Source: Streptomyces sp. CG1 (lineage in GTDB: Bacteria; Actinomycetota; Actinomycetes; Streptomycetales; Streptomycetaceae). From it: a DNA stretch of 64,000 nt. The position numbers were made by a program, and so were the translations under genes. Location: positions 8,487,501 to 8,551,500 of the forward strand of contig NZ_CP163518.1 in the NCBI RefSeq assembly GCF_041080625.1, read 5' to 3'. Within the stretch, counting starts at the first letter, position 1, and each line of letters opens with the position of its first letter. Below the pieces are notes generated by a model. It ran no database searches and was not told where the DNA came from. It worked only from the letters and a program-made list of their open reading frames with translations. Of the stretch, positions 37,782 through 46,968 are shown piece after piece.

Positions 37782-38846
37782 TCACGGCATGCGCGCGGTC
37801 CACTCCTCGGTGGCGAACTTCGTGCGCACCAGTTCCTCGGCGCGGGCCATCTCTTCCGCGGTGACTCCACCGGTGGTCAGCCCGTAACGGTTGCGGAAGG
37901 AGGCGATCATGTTCTCGATGACCTGCTCCCGCGCGAGGCCCGTCTGCCGGCGGAGCGGATCGACCCGCTTCTTCGCGCTCCTGGTCCCCTTGTCGGACAT
38001 CTTCTCCTTGCCGATGCGGAGCACCTCGAGCATCTTGTCGGCGTCGATGTCGTAGGACATCGTCACGTGATGGAGGACGGCTCCGGGGCCGCCGTCAGGG
38101 CCGACCATGCGTTTCTGGGCGGCACCGGCGATCTTGCCGGCCTCGGTGGCGATGTCGTTCAGGGGCTGGTACCAGGCCTTGATGCCCATGTCGCCGAGGG
38201 CGCCCAGCACCCAGTCGTCGAGGTAGGCGTAGCTGTCTGCGTAGGAGAGGCCCGAGACCAGGGACTCCGGCACGGACAGGGAGTACGTGATCGTACTCAT
38301 GGGCTCTACGAACATGGCCCCACCACCGGAAACACGGCGAACCACGGTCATCCCGTGCTTCGCGGCCGCTTCGGGGTCCACCTCGTTGCGCAGAGACTGG
38401 AAGCTGCCGATCACCACGGAAGGCGAGGCCCACTCCCATACCCGTAGGGTCGGGGCTCGCCGCGCAGCGGCCACCTCGGTGGTGATCACCTCGTCCAGCG
38501 CCATGTGCAGGGCCGGCGCCTGCGGCTCCATGTGCACCAGCTGCCAGTCGTAGTCGCTCCACTCGGTCGCACGGGCCAGAGCACGCCGGACGGCGGCGCC
38601 GACGCCCTCCGCCGTCAGCCCGAGCATCACGGTCGACTCCGGCAGCGTCGCCGTGATCCGGGCGGCCAGCCCTGCAGCGTCCGTCGATGAGGGTGAACCC
38701 TCAAGGGCTGTGTTGATCGAGAGGATCGCTTCGTCCGGCTCCAGGAAGAAGTCCCCGGCGACTCGCACGTTGCGCAGGACGCCTTCCTGGACATCCAGAT
38801 CCACGACGACCAGCTTGCCGCCGGGCACCTTGTACTCGCCATGCAC
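37782..38846 (-). CDS. Lipoate-protein ligase family protein, intact island copy
   Basis: The GTG at 38846 (GAAGGA upstream) gives 354 residues. An accessory domain comes first (about 1-95, VHGEYKVPGGKLVVVD, VAGDFFLEPDEA), followed by the catalytic BPL/LplA domain with HMALDEVITTEVAA, VVIGSFQSLRNEVD, RRVSGGGAMFV and GKIAGAAQKR. These bind lipoyl-AMP and the lysine-modifying centre. It would attach lipoate or octanoate to E2 and GcvH lipoyl domains. It is roughly three-quarters identical by eye to the split chromosomal gene, so it is not a recent duplicate. It likely compensates for the gene that the island destroyed. Confidence 0.9.
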   Translation of the reverse strand: MHGEYKVPGGKLVVVDLDVQEGVLRNVRVAGDFFLEPDEAILSINTALEGSPSSTDAAGLAARITATLPESTVMLGLTAEGVGAAVRRALARATEWSDYDWQLVHMEPQAPALHMALDEVITTEVAAARRAPTLRVWEWASPSVVIGSFQSLRNEVDPEAAAKHGMTVVRRVSGGGAMFVEPMSTITYSLSVPESLVSGLSYADSYAYLDDWVLGALGDMGIKAWYQPLNDIATEAGKIAGAAQKRMVGPDGGPGAVLHHVTMSYDIDADKMLEVLRIGKEKMSDKGTRSAKKRVDPLRRQTGLAREQVIENMIASFRNRYGLTTGGVTAEEMARAEELVRTKFATEEWTARMP

Positions 38847-39083
38847 GGCTTCGTTTCCTTCCAGTGCGCGGCGTGTGTCCTGAGCCTGTTGCCCTCGTAT
38901 TCGGACACATGGGCACATCTTTCGGATTTCACCTTAAGGCTTGCCCGTAGCGAGCGGATACGCAGACCCAACGGCACTGGAGGGGCGGAAGGAATGCCGA
39001 CTGTTGTGCCGGCTGTCTCCTTGTGTGTGGGGGGACGGTACCCGGCGTACAGCCCGCCCCGTCCGCTTCTATCCGCTGGGGCG

Positions 39084-39551
39084 CTACTCCAGCCCGAACC
39101 GTGCCTTGAGCTTCTCCGTCCAGGGAGAGTCGGAGAGGAAGCGTATGCCGTGCCGTCGGCATGCGGCCTCGAAGCCGCCGCGGTCTCCGGGCCGAAGAGC
39201 GGACAGCTCCTCGAACCAGCGTTCACTCCCGGCAGGGGTGAGCACTTCCATAATCCGAGCCGGAGTCGGGCCGACGTTCCACATCGCGTGCACCACGTTG
39301 CGCGGCTTCAGCGCCCAGCTTCCCTGGCCCGCCATCTCGACGGTGTCTCCCACCAGGATGCCGACCTCCCCGGACAGCACATGGACCCATACGTCGTTCT
39401 CGTGGGTGTGCGGCGAGATCAGTCGCTTCGGAGGGAGCGTCTGCTCGATCGCCGCCAGCACGCCATTGGTGTCCTCCGAGCGGACCTTGATCACCACCTC
39501 GGCGGCTCCCGGCAACTGGGTGCCATCATCCGCGCCGATGACTATAGGCAT
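39084..39551 (-). CDS. Cupin-domain protein
   Basis: The 155-residue product is a single cupin: motif 1 ISPHTHENDVWVHVLSGEVG has two His and a Glu-position Asn/Asp variation, and motif 2 is KPRNVVHAMWNVG. Its C-terminal 45 residues are helical. The function is unknown; it may be a small-molecule-binding or dioxygenase-type accessory protein. It lies inside the island between the replacement ligase and the exporter genes, all on the minus strand, and its 237-base upstream neighbour interval toward the ligase shows no gene. Confidence 0.8.
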   Translation of the reverse strand: MPIVIGADDGTQLPGAAEVVIKVRSEDTNGVLAAIEQTLPPKRLISPHTHENDVWVHVLSGEVGILVGDTVEMAGQGSWALKPRNVVHAMWNVGPTPARIMEVLTPAGSERWFEELSALRPGDRGGFEAACRRHGIRFLSDSPWTEKLKARFGLE

Positions 39552-39612
39552 GGCACGAGCCTATCCCGAGCCCGGACGGCGGTTCGGGCGCGCGAGGGCG
39601 CGGACGTCCCGC

Positions 39613-41358
39613 TCAGCTGTCGTGCCACGAGCGCCACAGCGCTGAGTACACGCCACCCTTCGCGACAAGGGCGTCATGAGTGCCGATCTCGATGATGGTG
39701 CCCGCCTCCATCACGGCGACGCGATCCGCGTCGTATGCGGTCTGCAGCCGATGGGCGATCGCGATGACCGTACGGCCGTGGAGGACGGCGGCGAGAGCGC
39801 GTTCGGTGCTGCGTGCCGTGGTCGGGTCCAGAAGGGCGGTCGCCTCGTCGAGGATCACCGTGTGCGGGTCGGCCAGCACGACACGGGCCAGGGCGAGTTG
39901 CTGGGCCTGGGCGCCGTCCAGTCGATACCCGTCACCGCCGAGTTCCGTGTCGAGGCCGTCGGGCAAGTCGTCGATCCATCGGGCGTCGACGGACAGCAGC
40001 GCGGCCTGAAGCGTCTCGTCCGTGGCATCAGGCTTCGCGATGAGCAGGTTGTCGCGCAGGCTGTCGCGGAAGACATGGTGCTCCTGGGTCACCAGGACGA
40101 TCTGGCGGCGCAGACGTTCCGGTGCGAGGTCGGCGATCCCCACGCGCCCGACCGCGACCGTGCCGCTGTCCGGCCTGTCGACTCCGGCCAGCAGCCTGCC
40201 GAGCGTGGATTTGCCGGCACCGGAAGGACCGACGACGGCGAGTCGCTCACCCGGTTGTACGTCAAGGCTGACGTCGTGCAGCACATCGGGGCCGGGACGG
40301 TAGGCGTACCTGACGTCGGCAACTTCGATCCGGTCATCGGCCGGTTCCGCGGAGGTCGGTACTTCGGCCTGCGGCGTGGAAGCGAGGCCTTCGACACGCG
40401 CGTACGAGGCGCCGCTGCTCTGCAACTGCTCAGCCCACAGGAGGATGCTGTCCAGCGGCCCGACCAGTTGGCGCAGATACACGAAGGAGGCGATGACGGT
40501 GCCGAGGGTGACGACATCGCGCTCGTAGAGGGCACCACCGATGAGCAGTACGCCGACGAGTGGCAGCGTGTACGAGATGTTCACCACCGGGAAAAGCACC
40601 GTGCGCAGCCACAGTGTGCGCAGCCGGGCCCGTCGGGCCGCGGCGACAGCGGCTTCGGCGGTGTCCTCGCGGCGCCGCTGAAGGCCGAGCGCCTCCACGG
40701 TGCGGGCGCCGTTGGCCGTCGTGGTGAGCACCTCGGCGAGCACCGAGTTCGACGCGCCCTCGGCGAGATAGGCAGTGCGCGCCCGGCGCAGATACCAGCG
40801 CAGCACAGCCGCCATGACGCTCAGGCAGCCGAGGCCGCACAGGCCGAGCAGCGGGTTGAGGAACAGCACCGCGCCGATGATGAACAGCGCCTGCACGAGG
40901 GCGATGAGCACATCCGGTACGGCCTTGCGCAGCGTCGTCGACACCGAGGTGACGTCGGTGGTGCCGCGCGCGATCAGATCACCGGTGTCCGTGTGCTCCA
41001 CGACGGAGGCGGGCAGTGCGAGCGCGCGATCGAGGAACCGTTCGCGGATGCGTGCCGCAGTCCGTTCGCCGAAGCGGGCTCCGACGTACAGGGCGTAGCG
41101 GGAGAGCAGGACCTGGGTGAGCGTGAACACGACTATGACGAGGGCCAGTCGGTCCACGGCAGCGACCGTGGCCGGTCCGCGGGAGTCCTTGACGGTATCC
41201 ACGATGGTGCCCAGCAGATGCGGGCCGACCAGGCCGGCCGCTGCGGCGAGTCCGTTGAGCAGGACGACCGCGGTGAACGCCCGTCCGTCCGTGCCGATCT
41301 CGCCGCCGACCGCGCGGCGGACCTGCGCGGTCCGGGCTATGGGGAGTGGCGTGGTCAT
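39613..41358 (-). CDS. ABC exporter half-transporter A (canonical Walker A, degenerate signature)
   Basis: The 581-residue product has six membrane helices (about 25-300) and a nucleotide-binding domain. Walker A GPSGAGKST (377-385), Q-loop VTQEHH, Walker B VILDE (501-505) and the H-loop AIAHRL are intact, but the signature reads LDGAQ (480-484) instead of LSGGQ. It overlaps the partner gene (41355) by 4 bases. Heterodimeric exporters of this type export drugs, peptides or natural products, and in a biosynthetic island this is the probable product exporter or self-protection pump. Confidence 0.9.
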   Translation of the reverse strand: MTTPLPIARTAQVRRAVGGEIGTDGRAFTAVVLLNGLAAAAGLVGPHLLGTIVDTVKDSRGPATVAAVDRLALVIVVFTLTQVLLSRYALYVGARFGERTAARIRERFLDRALALPASVVEHTDTGDLIARGTTDVTSVSTTLRKAVPDVLIALVQALFIIGAVLFLNPLLGLCGLGCLSVMAAVLRWYLRRARTAYLAEGASNSVLAEVLTTTANGARTVEALGLQRRREDTAEAAVAAARRARLRTLWLRTVLFPVVNISYTLPLVGVLLIGGALYERDVVTLGTVIASFVYLRQLVGPLDSILLWAEQLQSSGASYARVEGLASTPQAEVPTSAEPADDRIEVADVRYAYRPGPDVLHDVSLDVQPGERLAVVGPSGAGKSTLGRLLAGVDRPDSGTVAVGRVGIADLAPERLRRQIVLVTQEHHVFRDSLRDNLLIAKPDATDETLQAALLSVDARWIDDLPDGLDTELGGDGYRLDGAQAQQLALARVVLADPHTVILDEATALLDPTTARSTERALAAVLHGRTVIAIAHRLQTAYDADRVAVMEAGTIIEIGTHDALVAKGGVYSALWRSWHDS

Positions 41359-43106
41359 CGGACCGTCTCCTCGTCGGCGTCGCGGGACAGCAGCGCACGG
41401 TAGCCGGGCTCCGTACGGGACAGATCGCGGTGCGAGCCGGTTGCGGCCACTCGGCCGTCGACGACGTGCACCACCACGTCAGCCCGGTCCAGCAGGAGCG
41501 GGGACGTGGTGGCGATCACCGTCGTCCTGCCCTTCCGTGCAGCCCGCAGCCTGGCGGCGATGGCGCCCTCGGTATGCGCGTCGACGGCGGAAGTCGGCTC
41601 GATGGCGAGCAGCACATCAGGGGTGGCGTACACGGCGCGGGCGAGACGGAGGCGCTGGCGCTGGCCGCCGGAGATGTCGCGGCCCTGCGCGGCGATCACC
41701 GAGTCGAGCCCCTCGGGCAGGGCGTCCACGATGTCGGTGGCCACGGCGGTGTGGAGCGCCTCCCGGATGGCATCGTCGTCCGGATCGTGGCGGCCGGTGA
41801 CGATCTCTCGGAGGCTGCCGGCGAAGAGGTCGGCGTCGTTGTCCGCGACCAGGATCCGGTCACGCACATGCCCGAGCGGGATGCTGTCCAGCCGGACACC
41901 GCCCCAGGTCGCGTCCGAGGGGACGAACCGTCCCAATCGTTCGATGACTGACGCGCTGTCAGCGGAGCGGGCGCAGACGATCGCGGTCAGGAGCGCGTGC
42001 CGCACCTCGACACCTGACACGGGGTCGTGCAGGTCGGCCCGCGGCGGCGGGGCGTCCAGCGTCGTCGCGGTGCCCGCTGCCGGATCGGTGTGATCAGGAG
42101 TCAGGCTGAGGAACCGGGTGACGCGTCGTGCGGCGACCGTCGCACGGGAGATGTCGCTGCTGCCTTCTATGAAGAAGGAGACCGGGATCGCGAGCACGGC
42201 CACGTAGCCGTAGACGGCGACGAGATCGCCGATGGAGATCGAGCCGTCGGCTGCCATCCTCGCCGCGAGCCAGGTGACCACCGCCAGGAAGAGCGCGGGC
42301 AGGCCGGTGCCGAGCGCGCCGATCCAACTGGTCACCGCGCCGACCCGGTAGCCGCTGTCGCGCAGTGCCTGTGACTCACGGTGGTACCGGTGGGCGTAAG
42401 TGCCCTTGCCGCCGAGGCCGTTGAGGGTGCGCATTCCGGTCACCACGTCCACGAGCCGGGAGGTCAACGCTGCCTGCCGGGTGCGGTGACCGGTGTCGAC
42501 GTGCCGCAGGCGGTGCAGGAGAGGGCCGACGGTGACGGCCAGCAACGGCACGCCGGCCAGCACGACGGCGGCGATCGGCGCTGAGATGGCAAGCAGTTGG
42601 CCGGCCACGACGACATACGCGACGACGGCCCCGACCCCGGGACCGGTGACGGTGAGGGACTGTGCGATGACCTGCACATCGCTCATCCCGATCGTGACGA
42701 TCTCTCCGGTCGCCACCCGACGGGGCACCGTCGCGCCCAGATACGTCGCATGGCTGATGGTCGCGCGCACCGTTCGGAAGGTCGCGTCCATCCGCATCTT
42801 CGTCATGGTCCGGTGTCGGGCTATCGCGAGTGCCGCGTTCACCATGCCGATGCCCAGCAGCGCTGCCGCCCATCCGATGAGCGCGCCGGTGTCCTGCTCT
42901 TTGAGGCCATCGTCGATGGCGCGGGAGAGCAGGTAGGGGGGCACGACGTTGCCCACCATCCACAGGCTGCCCAGGGCCGCCCCTGCCGCGACTCTGCGGC
43001 GCTGGCTGGTCACCAGCCACAACAGAAATTGGACTGGACTTTCTATGTTTTTCGGCTTGGGTGCAGTAAAGGTGTCTGGCATCCGCACACCATACTGACC
43101 GGGCAT
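41355..43106 (-). CDS. ABC exporter half-transporter B (intact signature, degenerate Walker motifs)
   Basis: The 583-residue product (an internal ATG at 43082 is an alternative start) has six membrane helices and an NBD in which Walker A is missing: the expected position reads TAIVCARSADSASV without GxxGxGK. Walker B lost its Asp (VLLAIEPTS), and the switch His is replaced (VIATTSPLL). The signature ISGGQ (478-482) is intact. This complements its partner exactly: partner Walker A with this signature makes one working ATP site, and the other site is fully degenerate. It is transcribed divergently from the biosynthetic array across about 130 bases. Confidence 0.9.
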   Translation of the reverse strand: MPGQYGVRMPDTFTAPKPKNIESPVQFLLWLVTSQRRRVAAGAALGSLWMVGNVVPPYLLSRAIDDGLKEQDTGALIGWAAALLGIGMVNAALAIARHRTMTKMRMDATFRTVRATISHATYLGATVPRRVATGEIVTIGMSDVQVIAQSLTVTGPGVGAVVAYVVVAGQLLAISAPIAAVVLAGVPLLAVTVGPLLHRLRHVDTGHRTRQAALTSRLVDVVTGMRTLNGLGGKGTYAHRYHRESQALRDSGYRVGAVTSWIGALGTGLPALFLAVVTWLAARMAADGSISIGDLVAVYGYVAVLAIPVSFFIEGSSDISRATVAARRVTRFLSLTPDHTDPAAGTATTLDAPPPRADLHDPVSGVEVRHALLTAIVCARSADSASVIERLGRFVPSDATWGGVRLDSIPLGHVRDRILVADNDADLFAGSLREIVTGRHDPDDDAIREALHTAVATDIVDALPEGLDSVIAAQGRDISGGQRQRLRLARAVYATPDVLLAIEPTSAVDAHTEGAIAARLRAARKGRTTVIATTSPLLLDRADVVVHVVDGRVAATGSHRDLSRTEPGYRALLSRDADEETVR

Positions 43107-43237
43107 TCAACGAACGCTGCTTACTGCGCCCCACCTGTCACACTGTCATACGCCGTTCACAGTACCCCCCTTGACCGTTGCAAACGGCCTGCGGCAAGCT
43201 GATGAAACATCAACAGCTGATGGGGGAAGAGACGAAG

Positions 43238-43957
43238 ATGTCAGTCGCACCCGTAAAGCAGCTCAACACCTCTGGAACGCACGAGATTCCCGACGGTCTT
43301 CGATGGCTCGAATCGCTGGTGGCATCCCACCGAGCGATCCTACTCAAAGAACCCTTCTACGAGGTCATCTCCTCTGCGACCTCCGCAGCAGATTTCTCTT
43401 GGGCTCGGCAGCTACTGCACCACTCGACCGAGTTCCCGGACGTGCTCGCGCTGCGTCGCGACCTGAACAAGGATCACAAATATACGGACTTCCTGACTCA
43501 GCATGTCGAGGAGGAGGTCGGCCACTCCGTCATGCTCGCGAAGTGGCTGGAGCGCAACAACCTCATCCCCGAGGGAGAAGCGGCGCACGCCCCGGTAGCG
43601 ACCAACGCCACCGTCGCCTGCCTTTCGCACGCATACAAGGCCGCGGTAACGGGTAACCCGTCGGAGCATATCGTGGCACTGAACGTCGCTGTCGAAGCGG
43701 CATCCTTCGACTTCTTCAACCAGGTCCATCCGATCCTCGAAAGACTGGACCTCGCCGACGAGTACTGGCATCTACACACAGAAGCCGACGAATTCCACTC
43801 GGCTGACGGTCTCGCCATGCTGGAGGAGTGTGAAGCAGGGTCGCCAGAGGGTCGAGAACTTGCGAAGTGGGCGCGTGAAGCGGCCATCTTCTGGGGCGGC
43901 ATGCTGAATTCCTGGATCGGTATCGATCGATGGCCGGCCATTCCGGCCTCGATATGA
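43238..43957 (+). CDS. Heme-oxygenase-like diiron oxidase (HDO family)
   Basis: The ATG at 43238 follows GGGGGAAG and gives 239 residues, all helical. The metal-ligand pattern of heme-oxygenase-like diiron oxidases is complete: Glu93-x2-His96, Glu153 and His180-x3-Asp184-x2-His187 (in HLHTEADEFH). Known members carry out N-oxygenation (SznF-like), C-C or C-N fragmentation (UndA, BesC, CADD). The substrate here cannot be deduced. The stop overlaps the radical SAM start (ATGA), so the two enzymes are probably made together. It is the first gene of the plus-strand array. Confidence 0.82.
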   Translation: MSVAPVKQLNTSGTHEIPDGLRWLESLVASHRAILLKEPFYEVISSATSAADFSWARQLLHHSTEFPDVLALRRDLNKDHKYTDFLTQHVEEEVGHSVMLAKWLERNNLIPEGEAAHAPVATNATVACLSHAYKAAVTGNPSEHIVALNVAVEAASFDFFNQVHPILERLDLADEYWHLHTEADEFHSADGLAMLEECEAGSPEGRELAKWAREAAIFWGGMLNSWIGIDRWPAIPASI

Positions 43958-44892
43958 TCCGGCTCAATTTGGCGGTGGCTCGAAGCTGTTTCGTCAGGTG
44001 CCGCGGGTGCTACAACCACTTCAGCGGCGAACGGCAGTTGGTCACCGTCGAGTCGATCCGGACCTTCCTCGAGTACTGCCAACGCCACACGGACGTGTCC
44101 GGCGTCACCTTGTGCGGTGGGGATCCACTGTCCCGCCCGGACATCGTCACGCTCGTCTCGGAGATCGCCGCCCTCGGCATACCCGTCAAGCTGGACACAG
44201 TGGGGTCGTCTTTCCTGGGCTCACGGGAGCTGCGCTTCTTTGGGGCAGGTCAGGTGGAGTGGACCGATCCCGCGCTGCTCGTACCCCAACTGAACTGGAT
44301 CGGGATTCCGCTCGACGGCTGGTCGGAGGAATCCGTCGCCTATTTTCGCGAAGGAAGACCACACCTGTTCGCGGAGACGCTCGAAGTCCTGCGAGTCCTC
44401 AGCCAGTTCGAGACACCGATCGGTGTCAATACCGTCGTTCATCGTCGTAACGTCGACGGCCTCAAGAAGATAGAGGCAGCCCTCGGCTCCTTCAAGGTGT
44501 CCGAGTGGCAACTCTTCGAGTACCGTCCGTCCGGGCCGCTCTCCTTCCGGAACAGGGACCAGTTCATGCTGGAACCGGGTCACTTCAAAGAGATCGACGC
44601 CGCTTTCTCGGGGCCGAGGGATTCCGGGACGAGTCCGGAACTTGTCACGGCCAAGGGAGCACGGGAAATACTGCCCTCACGGTTGGTCGTCGACTCCAAC
44701 GGACTCGCCTGGTCCCATCTCGAATGGGTGGAACCGCCTTCGCTTGAGCCGGGCCCCCGAAGGTCCGTCGCCGGAAACATTCAGAACCCGGAAGACCATG
44801 CGAACATCCTGGCCGCCGCACTCGCGTGCCTGGACGGCCGGGTGCAGTCGGAGGGAAAGGTAGCCACGACCGGCTGGATGTCTGATACGTGA
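43954..44892 (+). CDS. Radical SAM enzyme
   Basis: The ATG at 43954 overlaps the HDO stop (an ATG at 43930 is an alternative). The 312-residue product has the [4Fe-4S] motif CX3CX2C in SCFVRCRGC (Cys12, 16, 19), then the SAM-binding GGDPL motif (TLCGGDPLSRPD) and later TIM-barrel strands (PVKLDTVGSS, IGIPLDGWSEE, PIGVNTVVHRRN, FEYRPSGP). There is no SPASM-type C-terminal cysteine cluster. It resembles activase-like or MoaA-like small radical SAM enzymes with an organic substrate. The 270 bases after it contain no convincing gene. Confidence 0.87.
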   Translation: MIRLNLAVARSCFVRCRGCYNHFSGERQLVTVESIRTFLEYCQRHTDVSGVTLCGGDPLSRPDIVTLVSEIAALGIPVKLDTVGSSFLGSRELRFFGAGQVEWTDPALLVPQLNWIGIPLDGWSEESVAYFREGRPHLFAETLEVLRVLSQFETPIGVNTVVHRRNVDGLKKIEAALGSFKVSEWQLFEYRPSGPLSFRNRDQFMLEPGHFKEIDAAFSGPRDSGTSPELVTAKGAREILPSRLVVDSNGLAWSHLEWVEPPSLEPGPRRSVAGNIQNPEDHANILAAALACLDGRVQSEGKVATTGWMSDT

Positions 44893-45162
44893 CGCGTGGA
44901 TCGCCCCATGACCTTGCCACCGACGTGGGAAGGGTATCGATTCCTGCCTGACCCTGAACCCAGTACAGGCCGTATCCGACGGCAGCATGCAATTCGCTCC
45001 CTTTGCAATCGTGGTCGATTCCGGCCCGCGGCAGCGGTGTCGTTTGGCCTCGCTTTCCGCGGGCCGGGGCCCGTAAGCCACGTCGAGTGCACGTACGGGG
45101 CGGAGCCGTCGTACGTCTCAATACCGAACATCACTGTGCACGTGAGAGGAGACACCCGACTC

Positions 45163-46968
45163 GTGCCGCCCGCAAGTGAGGATGAAGGAATATCCCGGAG
45201 TTCTCCGGAGGCCACGTCGCCGCCGGAGCCGGACCTGATGACCGGGGCCGAGGCCATCGCCGCACTCATGCGGCGTCGTGGCATCCACACCGTCTTCGCC
45301 TATCCCGGAACGTCGGAACTCGCGCTGTGCGACGCGGTCGCCGACACGGACGGCATGACCTTGGTCAATTCCAGGGGAGACAAGGAGGCCGTGTTCATGG
45401 CCGGAGGGGCCAATCGGCTCAGCCCCGACGGCACTGCGGCGATCGTGCACGGCGCACGAGGCCTCACCAACGCTCTGGGCGCCGTCGCCGACGTGCGGCG
45501 CAGCGAGGTGCCTGTGCTGTGTGTCGTGGGCATGGCGTCGACCGGTTCCGCGGCGTTCCTGCCTCCGCACGCCGAGTTCGGGCTCATCCCCGCGGCCGGA
45601 GCGTTCGCGAGCGCCTTTCACGATTGCTCCGGGATGACCGAGCCCGATGCCCGGATCTTCCTCGACACGGTCAACGCCGCTTTCGCCGCACTGGATGACA
45701 GACCGGCCGGGCCGGTGCTGCTCGGGGTCCCCCAGGATGTGCTGTCGGCCCGTTTCGTGCCGCCGGCCGAACTGGCCGCTGCTCCGGCGCGCGCCATCCG
45801 CGGGCACGTGCCGGACCTGACCGAGGCGAGTGCGGCGATAGCCCAGGCCGAACGGCCGCTCGTCCTGGTGGACGACTATGTGTTCGGCGCGGGCCCCGAA
45901 GTGGAGGAGGCGCTCGGGAACTTCTCCAGCTGCATCGGTGCGCCGGTCCTGCAAGTGGCCTACCAGCGCGGCCCGATGCTCTTTCAGCAGATAGGACCGG
46001 GGAAGGTCCCCGACCACCTGGGCACCTACGTTCCGACCGATCACCGGCACCGCGACCTCCTCGACGAGGCGGACCTCGTGATCACGGTGGAGGACCGCAA
46101 CATGTACCCCCGTGTGGTGGGTTCGCTGGGCGGATCCCGGAAGATCGCGTTGACGAGCAGTCCGGCCGCGGCTCTGAAGAACGGCTATCTGGCCTCCGAC
46201 GGGCTGGTCGTCGCCGGAGACGTGGTGAAGACACTCGACGCTCTGGCGGCCCTGCAGACACCGAGAAGCCCTTGGCACCGACCGGGACGGCCCACTGAAC
46301 AACCCGGGCACGGCACCTCCCACGCCGGTCGTGAACTGGTGCGGTACCTGAGCGCCGGACTGGCCACGGCGGTGGCACCCGTTCTGGTCGACGACAGCCA
46401 GATGTTCGGAGGGCTGATCGCCAAGAACTACGACCTCCTCCCGGCCGGAACCCAGGTGCACGGCAGCCATGGCGGGTTCGTGGGCAGCGGACTCGCCACC
46501 TCCATCGGGATGGCCGTCGCGGATGAAGCCGCCACGGTGATCTGCACCCTCGGCGACCAGGGATTCACCAATGCCGTCCAGGCGCTGGCGGTGGCCGGAG
46601 ACCGAGACGTCCCGATCCTCGTGATCGTGTGCAACAACGGAGGCAGTGTCTCGCTGCGGAAACAGTCGTCGTCCGAGGGGCTCGGCACCGCGACGGCGGG
46701 CTTCCTCCGCAATGTCGAGTGTCTCGACTACGCCTCCACGGCACGGTCGTTCGGCCTGGAGGCGTCAACGGTCCGTTGGCCGGACCGCCTGCAGTCCGAC
46801 GAACCGGTGGTCGAGGCCGGACAGGTGCTGAAGCGGCGGATCGAGGACGCCCTCGCCGACCGGAGGCCACACCTCATCGAACTTGTCACCACCGGTGCAC
46901 CGGAGTTCTGGGCCGGTGTCTGGAATGTCGACGGCATCACCGAGATGATCGAGAAAGTGGATCGATGA
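45163..46968 (+). CDS. Thiamine-diphosphate enzyme (acetolactate-synthase/decarboxylase-like)
   Basis: I choose the GTG at 45163 because AGAGGAG lies about 11 bases upstream; the open frame reaches 44896 but the extension is unlike the family. The 601-residue product starts properly at TGAEAIAALMRRRGIHTVFAYPGTSE and has the catalytic Glu in SRGDKEAVFMAGGANR and the ThDP/Mg motif GDQGFTNAVQ...CNNG. This fold decarboxylates 2-oxo acids and can join the two-carbon unit to an acceptor. The middle FAD-like domain lacks obvious FAD contacts. Its ATGA overlap with the dehydrogenase at 46965 suggests consecutive steps, for example forming then reducing an aldehyde or ketone. Confidence 0.85.
   Translation: MPPASEDEGISRSSPEATSPPEPDLMTGAEAIAALMRRRGIHTVFAYPGTSELALCDAVADTDGMTLVNSRGDKEAVFMAGGANRLSPDGTAAIVHGARGLTNALGAVADVRRSEVPVLCVVGMASTGSAAFLPPHAEFGLIPAAGAFASAFHDCSGMTEPDARIFLDTVNAAFAALDDRPAGPVLLGVPQDVLSARFVPPAELAAAPARAIRGHVPDLTEASAAIAQAERPLVLVDDYVFGAGPEVEEALGNFSSCIGAPVLQVAYQRGPMLFQQIGPGKVPDHLGTYVPTDHRHRDLLDEADLVITVEDRNMYPRVVGSLGGSRKIALTSSPAAALKNGYLASDGLVVAGDVVKTLDALAALQTPRSPWHRPGRPTEQPGHGTSHAGRELVRYLSAGLATAVAPVLVDDSQMFGGLIAKNYDLLPAGTQVHGSHGGFVGSGLATSIGMAVADEAATVICTLGDQGFTNAVQALAVAGDRDVPILVIVCNNGGSVSLRKQSSSEGLGTATAGFLRNVECLDYASTARSFGLEASTVRWPDRLQSDEPVVEAGQVLKRRIEDALADRRPHLIELVTTGAPEFWAGVWNVDGITEMIEKVDR

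Noticed and set aside
43107..43237. A TTGACC -35 box for the biosynthetic array
   Set aside because: No matching -10 sequence is present at 16-19 bases, so the promoter could not be placed.
44896..45162. A 267-base N-terminal extension of the ThDP enzyme, or a RiPP precursor after the radical SAM gene
   Set aside because: The extension is unlike the enzyme family, a better ribosome site precedes the GTG at 45163, and no short frame shows a leader-core layout.
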